64,000 nucleotides of DNA from CAVRZR01 sp964354215. GTDB lineage: Bacteria > Actinomycetota > Coriobacteriia > Anaerosomatales > CAVRZR01. The DNA lies in NCBI GenBank assembly GCA_964354215.1, contig CAYGYT010000001.1, positions 124,001 to 188,000 on the forward strand, in the 5' to 3' direction. Position numbers and translations under genes: made by a program. Position 1 is the first letter of the stretch. Every line of letters begins with the position of its first letter. Of the stretch, positions 1 through 8,487 are shown in pieces. Under the pieces are notes generated by a model. That model did not search any database and was not told the origin of the DNA. It saw only the letters and a list, made by a program, of their open reading frames with translations.

Positions 1-25
1 ATGGTGATCAGCATAGTGCGGCTCC

Positions 26-685
26 CTACGTCGTACAGATGAGTTCGTCGAGGCGAGTCTGCCCGGCCTCGCTCACGTTCACGAACAGCCGGTCTCCCAG
101 CCCTACTTCGTAGCCCGGTGGCGGGAGTAGGGCTTTCCCGTCCTGCACGATGGCAGCGATGCGCAGGTCGTTCGGCACCTCGATCTCGCTGAGCCTCCGG
201 CCGACGAACGCCGCGGGTGCGTCGATCTCCATCATCCGTACGCTCCCGTCGCCGAACCGGTACTCACTGCGCGCCTCGGGGTGAGTGATCATGCCGAGGA
301 TCTGCTCGCAGGTCCAGTCCACGCTCGATATCGTGCGTATGCCGAGTCCCCGGTAGATGATCGCGCGGGTGGGGTCGTAGATGCGCGCCACCACGTTCGG
401 CACGTGGTAGTGGTCGCGTGCGATGCGGGCACTCACCACGTTGCTGTTGTCTCCGCTCGTGACAGCGGCAAACACGTGCGCCGTCTCGATGCCGGCGAGC
501 TCGAGGACTTCCCTGTCGAACACCTCGCCTGTGAACTTCAACCCGCGGATGTCGTCCTCGATCTCCTCGAGCACGGTCTCGTCACGGTCTACGACGGAGA
601 CCGTGTGGCCCTCGGCTTCAAGGACGTGCGCGAGGTAGCGACCAACGCGTCCGTACCCTCCGATCACGACATGCAGCTCGCTCAT
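26..685 (-). CDS. trkA: TrkA-family potassium uptake regulatory protein
   Basis: A cytoplasmic regulatory subunit of a Trk/Ktr K+ channel, 219 residues. The N-terminal Rossmann (RCK_N) fold carries the nucleotide-binding glycines G9-G10-Y-G12-R-V-G15, followed about 20 residues later by an acidic strand end (VVDRD). The C-terminal half, from about residue 140, looks like a TrkA_C ligand-binding domain. I chose the ATG at 685 because a GGGAGAAG ribosome site precedes it and homology begins there; a longer reading to 754 adds only unconserved sequence. The transported ion and the partner channel are not in the window. TrkA proteins often come in tandem, so another trk gene may lie beyond the left edge (inference). 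Confidence 0.88.
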   Translation of the reverse strand: MSELHVVIGGYGRVGRYLAHVLEAEGHTVSVVDRDETVLEEIEDDIRGLKFTGEVFDREVLELAGIETAHVFAAVTSGDNSNVVSARIARDHYHVPNVVARIYDPTRAIIYRGLGIRTISSVDWTCEQILGMITHPEARSEYRFGDGSVRMMEIDAPAAFVGRRLSEIEVPNDLRIAAIVQDGKALLPPPGYEVGLGDRLFVNVSEAGQTRLDELICTT

Positions 686-899
686 CCGGCTTCTCCCTGC
701 AACGTGCGACGGCGCCCCCGACTGCGTCGTCGGCCTCACCTGTGGATGCGTCAATCACTATACCCGCCTCTTCACGATGCCCAACGCCATGTCGTCGACA
801 CGGGGTGTCAAGCGGGTTCACGCCGCGGTGGCTGGGAGCAGGCGTGTACGGCACGCGCGCCTGTGTGGGTAGGAACAACCGTGGTAGAGGGAGTCGCCC

Positions 900-1607
900 A
901 TGCGCATCCACGGAATCCAGCACGTCCCGTTCGAGGATATGGCGCTCATCGCCGACTGGGCGCGGGAGCGCGGTCACGAGGTCGCGACCACGCTGGCGCG
1001 CACGGAGCAGTTCCCTGTTGTGGACACGTTCGATTGGCTCGTTATCATCGGCGGTCCGATGGCCGCCGATGATGAGACCGGCAATCCCTGGCTGCCAGGC
1101 GAGAAGGCGTTCGTGGCATCTGCCATCGAGGCCGGCCGCATGGTGCTGGGCGTGTGTCTCGGCGCGCAGATCGTCGCCGAGGTCATCGGCGGCGTTGTTC
1201 GTCGCAATCCCGAGAAGGAGATCGGCTGGTGGCCCGTGCAGGTTGGCGCGGCAGGCTGCATGTCGCCTGTCTTCAGCGTTCTCCCGCCCGAGTTCGTGGC
1301 CTGCCACTGGCATTCGGACACGTTCCTGTTGCCGGAGGGGTTGAGCACGGCGATGTGGAGCGAGGCATGCGCGAATCAGGCGTTCGAGTACTCGGATCGA
1401 GTCTGGGGCCTGCAGTTCCACCTGGAGTGGGACGAGCCGGCCGTGCGCGCACTCGTCGAACGTTGCGGCGACGAACTGGCAGGAGGACGATACGTCCAGC
1501 GAGCCGAGCAGCTTCTCGGCGACCTGGCGCGCTTCGCTGAGAGCCGGCAGCTCCTGTGGCTCATGCTTGACGCGATGGAACACGTAGGGCCAGGGACGTG
1601 CCCGTAG
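900..1607 (+). CDS. Class I glutamine amidotransferase-like protein
   Basis: 235 residues spanning one GATase1 domain related to the glutaminase half of GMP synthase. The catalytic triad is visible: nucleophile C86 in GVCLGAQ, then H174 and E176 in FHLEW. The early GGPM (about 51-54) matches the oxyanion strand of the family. No synthetase domain follows, so this is one of the free-standing GATase1 proteins whose amide acceptor is usually unknown. It stands alone between a divergent trkA and an ABC export operon. Family assignment is firm and substrate unknown. Confidence 0.85.
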   Translation: MRIHGIQHVPFEDMALIADWARERGHEVATTLARTEQFPVVDTFDWLVIIGGPMAADDETGNPWLPGEKAFVASAIEAGRMVLGVCLGAQIVAEVIGGVVRRNPEKEIGWWPVQVGAAGCMSPVFSVLPPEFVACHWHSDTFLLPEGLSTAMWSEACANQAFEYSDRVWGLQFHLEWDEPAVRALVERCGDELAGGRYVQRAEQLLGDLARFAESRQLLWLMLDAMEHVGPGTCP

Positions 1608-1736
1608 AACGCGTCGGGGAGCGGGACGCCAGGGTGCCCTTCTTGTGGATGACGATCCCCTCTGCATCGACAAACCTGCAACATCGGGGTATGCACACAG
1701 AGTCACGTACTCTCGCCTCGCGTTGGGGGGAACACG

Positions 1737-2690
1737 GTGAGCGACACAGGTAATGGACTCGTGCTCGACTGCCGGGACCTGCGCAAGACCTTCGGCGACC
1801 TCGTTGCCGTGGACGGCGTGGGGTTCTCCATCGCCGAGGGCGAGACGTACGGACTTCTGGGGCCCAACGGTGCCGGCAAGACCACGTCGATCTCGATGAT
1901 CTGCGGTCTTCTTGAGCGCGACGCCGGCGAGGTCATCATCGACGGGGAACCGCTCACGACCAGGAGCGTGGGAGTGAAGCGCGCCGTCGGGTACGTACCG
2001 CAGGACATCGCGATCTACCCGGATCTCACTGCACGCGAGAACCTCATGTTCTTCGGGCGTCTCTACGGGCTGCCCGGTAGCGAGATCAAGGGCCGCGTAG
2101 ACGAGGTGCTCGAGACCATCGGCCTGGCGGACAGGGCCAAGGAGAAATCGGACAACTTCTCAGGCGGCATGAAGCGCCGCTTGAACATCGGCATAGGGCT
2201 GCTACACAAGCCGCACCTCCTCGTACTGGACGAGCCGACCGTGGGCGTGGACCCGCAGAGCAGAAACGCGATCCTGGAAAGCGTCGAGATGCTCTCGAAT
2301 CAGGGGATGGGCGTCCTCTACACCACTCACTACATGGAGGAAGCCGAGCGGCTCTGCGATCGCGTGGGCATCATCGATCACGGCAAGATCGTCGCCGAAG
2401 GCACCCGCCGCGAGCTCGTCGAGCTGGTAGGTCAGCACGACCGCATCAACCTCAAGGCGAGCGGCCATCTCGAGGCGGCCGCCGAAGCCACGAGGGGTGC
2501 GGACGGCGTGCTCGAGGTGGGCGTGCTAGATGACGGCCTGGACGTGATCGCCGATTGCGCGGCCGACGCGCTCACCGGGATACTCGCCAAGGTCGCGGGT
2601 GCGGGCGCGGCGGTGAGCAGCGTCGATGTCGAAGAACCCAACCTTGAGGCCGTGTTCCTGCATCTGACCGGCCGGGCCTTGCGAGACTGA
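1737..2690 (+). CDS. ABC-2 type exporter, ATP-binding protein
   Basis: 317 residues, GTG start. The nucleotide-binding domain has the Walker A GPNGAGKT (42-49), Q-loop Q89, signature FSGGM (141-145), Walker B LLVLDEP with E166, and switch H198. The roughly 80 residues after the core form the C-terminal extension seen in the DrrA/NatA/CcmA branch of drug, antibiotic or Na+ exporters. The next gene starts 2 nt after the stop and a third overlaps that one, so the three form one operon encoding ATPase plus two membrane subunits. The exported substrate cannot be read from sequence. Confidence 0.93.
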   Translation: MSDTGNGLVLDCRDLRKTFGDLVAVDGVGFSIAEGETYGLLGPNGAGKTTSISMICGLLERDAGEVIIDGEPLTTRSVGVKRAVGYVPQDIAIYPDLTARENLMFFGRLYGLPGSEIKGRVDEVLETIGLADRAKEKSDNFSGGMKRRLNIGIGLLHKPHLLVLDEPTVGVDPQSRNAILESVEMLSNQGMGVLYTTHYMEEAERLCDRVGIIDHGKIVAEGTRRELVELVGQHDRINLKASGHLEAAAEATRGADGVLEVGVLDDGLDVIADCAADALTGILAKVAGAGAAVSSVDVEEPNLEAVFLHLTGRALRD

Positions 2691-2691
2691 C

Positions 2692-3900
2692 GTGAGAGCC
2701 GCACTCCTCATCTTGGGTAAAGACCTGCGCATGCGGCTGCGCGACAAGTCGGCGTTCATCTACGGCATCGTCGCTCCACTTGGGCTCGCGTTCGTCTTCA
2801 GCTTCATCCTGAACCCCATCCAGAGCTCGACCTTCAGCGCGGAGTACGTCGTCGTCGACCAGGACGGCGGGCAGATAGCGCAGGCCTTCGGCGGGGTGCT
2901 GAAGGGCCTGGAGAAGGAGGACATCGCGAAAGTCCGGACGGTGAGCACCGTCGCCGAGGCCAGGAAGCAAGTCGAGGCGGGCTCAGACGCGTTCGCGAGC
3001 GGTGCCGAAGGCCCCAAGGCCGACGCCGCGTTCGTGATCCCTGCGGGGTTGTCAGAAAGCGTGCAGTCTGGTCGGGGTGGCGAGATCACGGTGATCGGAG
3101 CGGCCGGTTCCGACCTCGCGGCCCAGGTCGCCTACTCGGTAGCACAGGGCTTCGCGGCCGAACTCGGAGCGGTCGAGGTCGCCGTGAGAACGGCGATGCC
3201 CGCTGGCGGTCCGCCCGACCCCGCGGCGATAGGCAAGCTTTCCGCAGCCGCCGCGCAGACCAAGAATCCCATCGTGGTCAAGGACGTCAGCGCCGCGACC
3301 AAGCAGCTCGATCAGACGACCTACATGGCCGCGGGCATGGCCATCTTCTTCCTATTCTTCACGGTCTCGTTCGGCGTGAGCGGCTTGCTGGAGGAGCGGC
3401 GCATCGGGACCATGGACAGGCTGCTCGCCGCGCCGATAGGGCCGACCGCGATTATCGTCGGCAAGATGCTCACCTCGTTCGTGCTCGGCATCGTCAGCAT
3501 GACCGTGCTAGTCGTAGCTTCGACCCTGCTGATGGGCGCGGATTGGGGCAATCCCGTGGGCGTGGGGATGCTGATCGTGGCGGCCGTCATCTCTGCGATG
3601 GGCATCCTGGCTGTGGTAGGCGCCGCGGCGAAGACACAGGACCAGGCGGGGAGCTTCCAAGCGATCATCTCGCTCGTACTGGCCTTCCTGGGCGGCACCT
3701 TCTTCTCGATCTCGCAGGCAGGAGGCTTCATCGCAAGCCTGAGTCTGTTCACGCCCCACGCGTGGTTCCTACGCGGACTCGGCGACCTGCAGGGGGGCGA
3801 TGTGAGTTCGGTGCTGCCCGCGGTGCTCGTGCTGCTCGCGTTCGGGTTCGTCACTGGTGCGATAGCGTGGCCGTTCCTTCGAAGGGCGGTCCAGCGATGA
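2692..3900 (+). CDS. ABC-2 type exporter, permease subunit 1
   Basis: 402 residues, GTG start directly after the ATPase stop. Topology is typical of ABC2_membrane_3 proteins: one N-terminal membrane segment (about 22-42), a large extracytoplasmic region (about 45-205), then about five hydrophobic segments in the C-terminal half (roughly 210-395). The phrase GLLEERRIGTMDRLLAAP near 230-245 is the usual cytoplasmic coupling region before the membrane bundle. It probably pairs with the homologous second permease as a heterodimer (inference from the operon). Confidence 0.88.
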   Translation: MRAALLILGKDLRMRLRDKSAFIYGIVAPLGLAFVFSFILNPIQSSTFSAEYVVVDQDGGQIAQAFGGVLKGLEKEDIAKVRTVSTVAEARKQVEAGSDAFASGAEGPKADAAFVIPAGLSESVQSGRGGEITVIGAAGSDLAAQVAYSVAQGFAAELGAVEVAVRTAMPAGGPPDPAAIGKLSAAAAQTKNPIVVKDVSAATKQLDQTTYMAAGMAIFFLFFTVSFGVSGLLEERRIGTMDRLLAAPIGPTAIIVGKMLTSFVLGIVSMTVLVVASTLLMGADWGNPVGVGMLIVAAVISAMGILAVVGAAAKTQDQAGSFQAIISLVLAFLGGTFFSISQAGGFIASLSLFTPHAWFLRGLGDLQGGDVSSVLPAVLVLLAFGFVTGAIAWPFLRRAVQR

Positions 3901-5066
3901 AGATCCTGGTCATAGCGGGAACGAGCATCCGTCGACTGCTGCGCGACCGCAGCAACATCTTCTTCGTCTTCCTGATGCCGCTGCTCTTGATACTCATCTT
4001 GGGGGCAGCTTTCGGCGGTAGTGGCGATTCGCGTATTGGTTTCGTAGCGGTCGGCGGCGGAGAGCTGGCGAAGGACCTGAGGGGGCGCATCGCGGCCGCC
4101 GAGGGCGTCGCCGTACGGGACTTCGACGACCCCGATGCCGTCATCCTCGCCGTGGAGCGTGGGCAGCTTGAAGCGGCCGTCATCCTCCCCGACGGCTACG
4201 ACACGTCGCTGCGCGGCGGCGAAGGCGTGACAGTGAAGTTCGTGGCGTCGCCCGACGCGTCGGCTCAAGCGCTCAAGAACACGGTGCAGTCCGCCGTGAC
4301 CGAGCAGGGAGCCGTCCTCAGGGCGGCGGCGTTCGCGACGACACAGGGTGCTGTCGACTTCTCGGGCGCCCTGGCCAACGCCGAGAAGAACACCAAGACG
4401 GTCGTCGGTCTCAAGATCGAGCAGTCGACGGTGGGCGAGCCGTTCGCGTTCAGTCAGTTGGGCCGCTTCGAGCTCGGTGCGTACTCGCAGTTGCTGCTGT
4501 TCGTGTTCCTTACGTCCATGACCGGCTCGACCGCGTTGATCCAATCGCGCCAGCTGGGCGTATCCAGGCGGATGCTTTCGACTCCGACTCCGGTGCGGAC
4601 GATTCTCCTCGGAGAGGCACTCGGCCGGCTCGGCGTGGCCCTGGTGCAGGGCCTGCTCATCATCGTGGGGACCGCTATCTTCTTCGGAGTGGACTGGGGC
4701 GACCCGCTCGGGGCTTCCGCTACCTTCCTTCTATTCTCGCTTGGCGCCGCGGGGGTCGGCATGCTGATGGGCGCCGTCTTTGCGAACGACCAGCAGGCAG
4801 GCGGTCTTGGCGTGATGCTCGGCATCGGGCTGGGCGCGCTCGGCGGATGCATGATTCCGCTGGCCATCATGAAGATCTTCTCGCCCACGCTGTGGCAGGT
4901 GGCCCACATCACTCCGCACGCCTGGGGGATCGAGGCCTTCGAGGAGCTCATCCTACGAAACGGGACGATTGCCGACATCACGCTGGAGCTCGCCATCCTC
5001 GCGGCGTTTGCTGCGGTCGTGTTCGCGCTTGGAGCGTGGCGGTTGCGAGCGTCGCTCACGCGATAG
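3897..5066 (+). CDS. ABC-2 type exporter, permease subunit 2
   Basis: 389 residues, ATG at 3897 overlapping the previous stop (ATGA). It has the same plan as its neighbour: N-terminal membrane segment with FFVFLMPLLLILILGAAF, an extracytoplasmic domain of about 160 residues, then five or six membrane segments. The motif SRQLGVSRRMLSTP (about 220-233) is the counterpart of the coupling segment in subunit 1. Together with the ATPase and subunit 1 it makes a complete half-size ABC-2 exporter. The frame stays open upstream of 3897 but that reading only shadows subunit 1. Confidence 0.88.
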   Translation: MKILVIAGTSIRRLLRDRSNIFFVFLMPLLLILILGAAFGGSGDSRIGFVAVGGGELAKDLRGRIAAAEGVAVRDFDDPDAVILAVERGQLEAAVILPDGYDTSLRGGEGVTVKFVASPDASAQALKNTVQSAVTEQGAVLRAAAFATTQGAVDFSGALANAEKNTKTVVGLKIEQSTVGEPFAFSQLGRFELGAYSQLLLFVFLTSMTGSTALIQSRQLGVSRRMLSTPTPVRTILLGEALGRLGVALVQGLLIIVGTAIFFGVDWGDPLGASATFLLFSLGAAGVGMLMGAVFANDQQAGGLGVMLGIGLGALGGCMIPLAIMKIFSPTLWQVAHITPHAWGIEAFEELILRNGTIADITLELAILAAFAAVVFALGAWRLRASLTR

Positions 5067-5164
5067 AGCAGCGGGGTCGTCCGCCGCGTGCTGCAGACAG
5101 CATGCGTCGGTGTAGGATGCTGGAAGCGCCGCCGATCGAGCGGCGCGCTATGGGAGGAGGCCGG

Positions 5165-5749
5165 GTGTACTACAACGACAACTACGACCCGAGTACCATC
5201 TGGGCCGCGCTGGGCACCTACTTCGCGTGCGTGCTCATCTTCGCGGTCGTCATCTTCGCGCTCATGGTGGTGGCCTACTGGAAGATCCTTCAGAAGGCAG
5301 GCTACAACGGAGCCTGGGCTCTTCTCGTGCTGGTCCCGGGTATCAACGGCATCGCCAGCCTCGCCATCCTGCTCTTCCTGGCCTTCTCCGACTGGCCTGC
5401 GCTCCGGGCGCCCGCTCGCGGTGCAGTCTACATTCCGCCGCCGGCCTATCCGGCGTCGCCTCCACCGCCGGGCCCCGGCTACACTCCTCCGGGATATGCC
5501 CCGCCCCCGCCGCCGATGGCTCAGGCGCCCGCCCCCGCCGCCGCGCCACCAATGGCGCCGCCGCCCGTGGCAGCCGAACCTGCGCCTGCGGCAGCCGAGC
5601 CGGCGCCCGCCGCTCCGTCCGTGGCAGCCGAGCCGCCGCCCGTGGCAGCCGAGCCGGCGTCCGCCGCCGAGTCCGCACCCCCGGTTTCGGAGCCCCCGGC
5701 CGAACCTCCGCTGGAGCCACCTGCGCCGCCTTCAGAGCCCACTGCATAG
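5165..5749 (+). CDS. DUF5684-like membrane protein with Pro/Ala-rich tail
   Basis: 194 residues, GTG start after a strong GGGAGGAGG site. Residues about 10-85 hold two or three hydrophobic segments with the pattern AYWKILQKAGYNGAWALLVLVP, which resembles the DUF5684 signature (a short motif between membrane helices ending in a proline). The rest, about 90-194, is low-complexity Pro/Ala/Glu sequence with repeated AAEP units, probably a disordered extracytoplasmic or cytoplasmic tail. Function unknown. It lies between the exporter operon and an EamA transporter with no clear link to either. Confidence 0.7.
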   Translation: MYYNDNYDPSTIWAALGTYFACVLIFAVVIFALMVVAYWKILQKAGYNGAWALLVLVPGINGIASLAILLFLAFSDWPALRAPARGAVYIPPPAYPASPPPPGPGYTPPGYAPPPPPMAQAPAPAAAPPMAPPPVAAEPAPAAAEPAPAAPSVAAEPPPVAAEPASAAESAPPVSEPPAEPPLEPPAPPSEPTA

Positions 5750-5755
5750 GAAAGG

Positions 5756-6634
5756 ATGGACTGGCGCAGGCAGCCACGCGTTTGGTTCTCAATAGCCGTC
5801 GCCCTGCTCCTCTGGGCGGCGGCTTTTGCCGGAATCCGCGCTGGCCTCAAGAGCTACGGTCCAGGTCAGGTTGCGCTGCTGCGCTTCGGTACCGCATCCG
5901 TCGCGCTCGCCATCTACGCGCTCCTTACACGCATGCGCCCTCCCGATCGCAGGGACTTGGCGGTAGTGGCTCTCGCGGGGTTCCTCGGCATCACCGTGTA
6001 CCACGTGGCGCTCAACTACGGCGAGCAGACTGTTCAGGCCGGAGCGGCCGCGCTGCTCATCTCCACGAGCCCGGTCTTCACGGCCATGTTCTCTACTCGA
6101 TTCCTGGGGGAGCGGCTCACGACGTGGGGCTGGGCCGGCATTCTCGTCGCCTTCGCCGGGGCGGTTGTCATCGCGTTCGCGCAGGGCGTCGGCGTCTCGT
6201 TCAATGCCGATGCGCTGCTGATACTGGTCGCGGCTGTCGCGACGTCGCTTTACTTCATCGTCTCGAAGCCGCCGCTGAGGAGGTACACGGCCCTCGAATT
6301 CACGACATACGCGATCTGGGCGGGCACGATCCCTCTGCTCGTCTTTCTGCCGGGGCTGGTGGAGCAGATACCCGAGGCGCTGCCTTCGTCGACGATCGCG
6401 GTGCTCTTCCTCGGCATCTTCCCCGGGGCCATCTCGTACGTCCTGTGGTCGTACGCGCTCTCGAAGATGCCTGCGACCGTGCTATCGACGTTCCTCTACT
6501 TCCAGCCGGTGAACGCTGCCGTGATCGCGTGGCTGTGGCTTGGCGAGATACCCACGCTGCTCACGTTTGTCGGCGGCGCCGTGTCGCTCACGGGCGTCGC
6601 TATCGTCAACAGAAAGGGGTCCGTGCGTGAGTGA
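5756..6634 (+). CDS. EamA (drug/metabolite transporter) family protein
   Basis: 292 residues with about ten hydrophobic segments in two EamA repeats (roughly 5-140 and 150-285). The family sequence with PVFTAMFSTRFLGER (about 104-118) and a second-repeat counterpart around FLYFQPVNAAVIAWLWLGE are visible. Members export amino acids, nucleosides or other small metabolites across the inner membrane. The acetyltransferase downstream starts inside this gene's last codons, so the two are probably co-translated. Substrate not predictable. Confidence 0.88.
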   Translation: MDWRRQPRVWFSIAVALLLWAAAFAGIRAGLKSYGPGQVALLRFGTASVALAIYALLTRMRPPDRRDLAVVALAGFLGITVYHVALNYGEQTVQAGAAALLISTSPVFTAMFSTRFLGERLTTWGWAGILVAFAGAVVIAFAQGVGVSFNADALLILVAAVATSLYFIVSKPPLRRYTALEFTTYAIWAGTIPLLVFLPGLVEQIPEALPSSTIAVLFLGIFPGAISYVLWSYALSKMPATVLSTFLYFQPVNAAVIAWLWLGEIPTLLTFVGGAVSLTGVAIVNRKGSVRE

Positions 6635-7127
6635 ATGGCGAATTCAGCACGTCACCGACGAGACTCCCGACTTGATCGAGGCAGTTCGGGAGCTCTTCCG
6701 CGAGTACCACACGTGGCTCGGCGAGGTCGTGTGTTCCGTGCGCCTCGCCGAGGAGATCGAGTCGCTTCCTGGTCCGTACTCGCCGCCGGAAGGCCGCCTG
6801 CTCCTCGCGATCACGCCTGCCGAGGAACCCGCAGGTGTCGTGGGAGTCCGCCCGTTCGACGGGACTCAGTGCGAGATCAAGCGGCTGTACGTGCGGCCCG
6901 GATTCCGGGGCAGCGGTCTTGGCCGGCGCCTCGCCGAGGCAGCGATAGCCTCGGCCGCCGAACTCGGATACGCCCAAGCGCTCCTGACGACCTTGCCGGG
7001 GACGATGGCGCCAGCTCTCGCCCTCTACCGTCGCTTGGGCTTCGCCGAGACTGACCCGTTCATAGACCACAGCCACGTGGAGGAAGGCGCCGAGATGCTC
7101 TATATGCGCCGGCCACTCGGCGTTTAG
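6627..7127 (+). CDS. GNAT family N-acetyltransferase
   Basis: 166 residues, GTG start preceded by AAAGGGG and overlapping the EamA stop by 8 nt. The acetyl-CoA loop is clear: the strand CEIKRLYVRPGFRGSGLGRRL (about 84-104) contains the R-G-x-G-x-G/A pyrophosphate-binding motif. The terminal YRRLGFAETDPF is the usual last strand region of the fold. Acceptor unknown. The translational coupling to a metabolite exporter suggests a resistance or detoxification pair (inference). Confidence 0.85.
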   Translation: MSEWRIQHVTDETPDLIEAVRELFREYHTWLGEVVCSVRLAEEIESLPGPYSPPEGRLLLAITPAEEPAGVVGVRPFDGTQCEIKRLYVRPGFRGSGLGRRLAEAAIASAAELGYAQALLTTLPGTMAPALALYRRLGFAETDPFIDHSHVEEGAEMLYMRRPLGV

Positions 7128-7141
7128 TCTCGCGCGGGGGA

Positions 7142-7420
7142 TCAGGACCGCGCGCCGAATCCCGGGAGGCCCTCAGGTTCCTCGTCGGTCACCTCAACCG
7201 ATGTGACGATCGCCCGATCGGGCCCTCGGCGAGTCCATGCAACTGCGGCATCGACCGCGCTCTCAGGCCCTTCGAACACCGCCTCGACGCGGCCGTCCGG
7301 CAGGTTCCGCACCCAGCCGGCCAGTCCAAGGGCGGCCGCTTCGCGCTGCGTGCTCGCTCGGTAGAAGACCCCCTGCACCACGCCGTCGACGACCACTCGT
7401 TTGCGGACGATATCGCGCAT
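7142..7420 (-). CDS. acyP: Acylphosphatase
   Basis: 92 residues, the normal length for the family. It hydrolyses carboxyl-phosphate bonds such as those of acetyl phosphate or carbamoyl phosphate. The signature VQGVFYRASTQREA contains the phosphate-binding arginine, and VRNLPDGRVEAVFEG contains the catalytic asparagine. I start at the ATG at 7420, which has an ideal GGAGGTGGG site; the frame is open further upstream but unconserved. It is convergent with the acetyltransferase. Confidence 0.92.
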   Translation of the reverse strand: MRDIVRKRVVVDGVVQGVFYRASTQREAAALGLAGWVRNLPDGRVEAVFEGPESAVDAAVAWTRRGPDRAIVTSVEVTDEEPEGLPGFGARS

Positions 7421-7591
7421 CCCACCTCCACGGCAGCAGCCCTGGTCCTTGCCCCCGTCCGAGTCTAGCATCCGGCAGTCTGAGGACGCGGCTATCCCGA
7501 GCATCACGGTAGGTCTGACGTGCTACGATACCGTCCGGCGCCGTCCAGTGGGAAGGCAGCGGGCGGCGGCACACCGCACACGGGAGAGGCC

Positions 7592-8275
7592 ATGGAGACG
7601 ACCGCCAACCGCAGAGCGATGAAGCCGAAGCGCGTCGTGCACGAGTACTCGGTCGGCGAGGAAGTCGCGAACAGCATCATCCACGGCATCGGCGTGCTGC
7701 TCAGCATAGTTGGGCTCACGATCCTGGTTGTCTTCGGCTCCATGTCGCATGATGGCTGGAAACTCGCGAGTGGTATCGTCTACGGCGTTTCGCTCGTGCT
7801 CGAGTACACCGCGTCGACGCTCTACCACAGCCTGCCGTGGGAGAAGGCGAAACACGTCTTCAAGATCTTCGACCACTGCGGCATCTACCTGCTGATCGCC
7901 GGCACCTACACGCCGTTCACCCTCGTCACACTGCGTGATCAGGGTGGCTGGAAGCTCTTCGTGCTCGTGTGGCTGATCGCCGTCGTCGGCATCTCGGTCG
8001 AGTCGTTCTGGGTGTATCGACCGCGCTGGGTGTCCGCGCTCACCTACCTCGCCATGGGCTGGCTCGTCGTGCTCGCAATCAAGCCGCTCACCGCCGCGCT
8101 TCCGGCGGCGGGTCTGTGGCTGCTCGTCGCAGGTGGTCTGGCGTACACGCTCGGCACGATCTTCTACGTGCTCAAGACGGTGCCGTACATGCATGCGGTG
8201 TGGCACCTGTTCGTACTCGCAGGAAGCGTGTGCCACTTCCTCGCGGTCGTGTTGTTCGTCATGCTGCCCGTCTAG
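7592..8275 (+). CDS. Hemolysin III (PAQR/YqfA) family membrane protein
   Basis: 227 residues with seven hydrophobic segments, ATG after GGGAGAGG. PAQR hallmarks are present: EEVANSIIHGIG near the N-terminus, STLYHSLPW and FKIFDHCGIYLLIAGTYTPF in the middle, and HAVWHLFVLAGSVCHF near the end. The conserved histidines of those motifs form the metal site in structurally known relatives. Bacterial members are of uncertain function and the name hemolysin is historical. Confidence 0.92.
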   Translation: METTANRRAMKPKRVVHEYSVGEEVANSIIHGIGVLLSIVGLTILVVFGSMSHDGWKLASGIVYGVSLVLEYTASTLYHSLPWEKAKHVFKIFDHCGIYLLIAGTYTPFTLVTLRDQGGWKLFVLVWLIAVVGISVESFWVYRPRWVSALTYLAMGWLVVLAIKPLTAALPAAGLWLLVAGGLAYTLGTIFYVLKTVPYMHAVWHLFVLAGSVCHFLAVVLFVMLPV

Positions 8276-8294
8276 GCCCTTGGGAGGACCACCG

Positions 8295-8474
8295 ATGAGA
8301 AGCGTGTTCACGGCCGTGGTGCTCGTCGTCGTGGTGGTGGCACTCGTCTGGGGGGGTCTGCACGTGTTCATACGGGGAATCAATCCGGAGCAGCAGACGC
8401 CCGAGGGTCATTTCGAAAGCGCGTGTTGGGCGTGTCACTTCGTCAGCGCGAACGCGAAGATCGTCGAGGAGTAG
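8295..8474 (+). CDS. Tiny membrane-anchored protein with one CxxCH haem motif
   Basis: 59 residues, ATG preceded by TGGGAGGAC. Residues about 4-25 form one hydrophobic segment (N-terminal anchor or uncleaved signal). The C-terminal domain is only about 30 residues and contains C-W-A-C-H, the covalent haem c motif. No second haem ligand is obvious, since the chain ends a dozen residues after the motif. It lies 20 nt after the hemolysin III-like gene and is convergent with the molybdopterin oxidoreductase gene, so a role as a haem-binding electron carrier for that enzyme is possible but inferred. It is not a recognised family to me. Confidence 0.65.
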   Translation: MRSVFTAVVLVVVVVALVWGGLHVFIRGINPEQQTPEGHFESACWACHFVSANAKIVEE

Positions 8475-8487
8475 AACGGGTACTGGG

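Noticed and set aside
281..1072. Long open frame opposite trkA on the plus strand
   Set aside because: It is one of many open frames produced by high GC content opposite or beside real genes; it has no homology pattern and no ribosome site.
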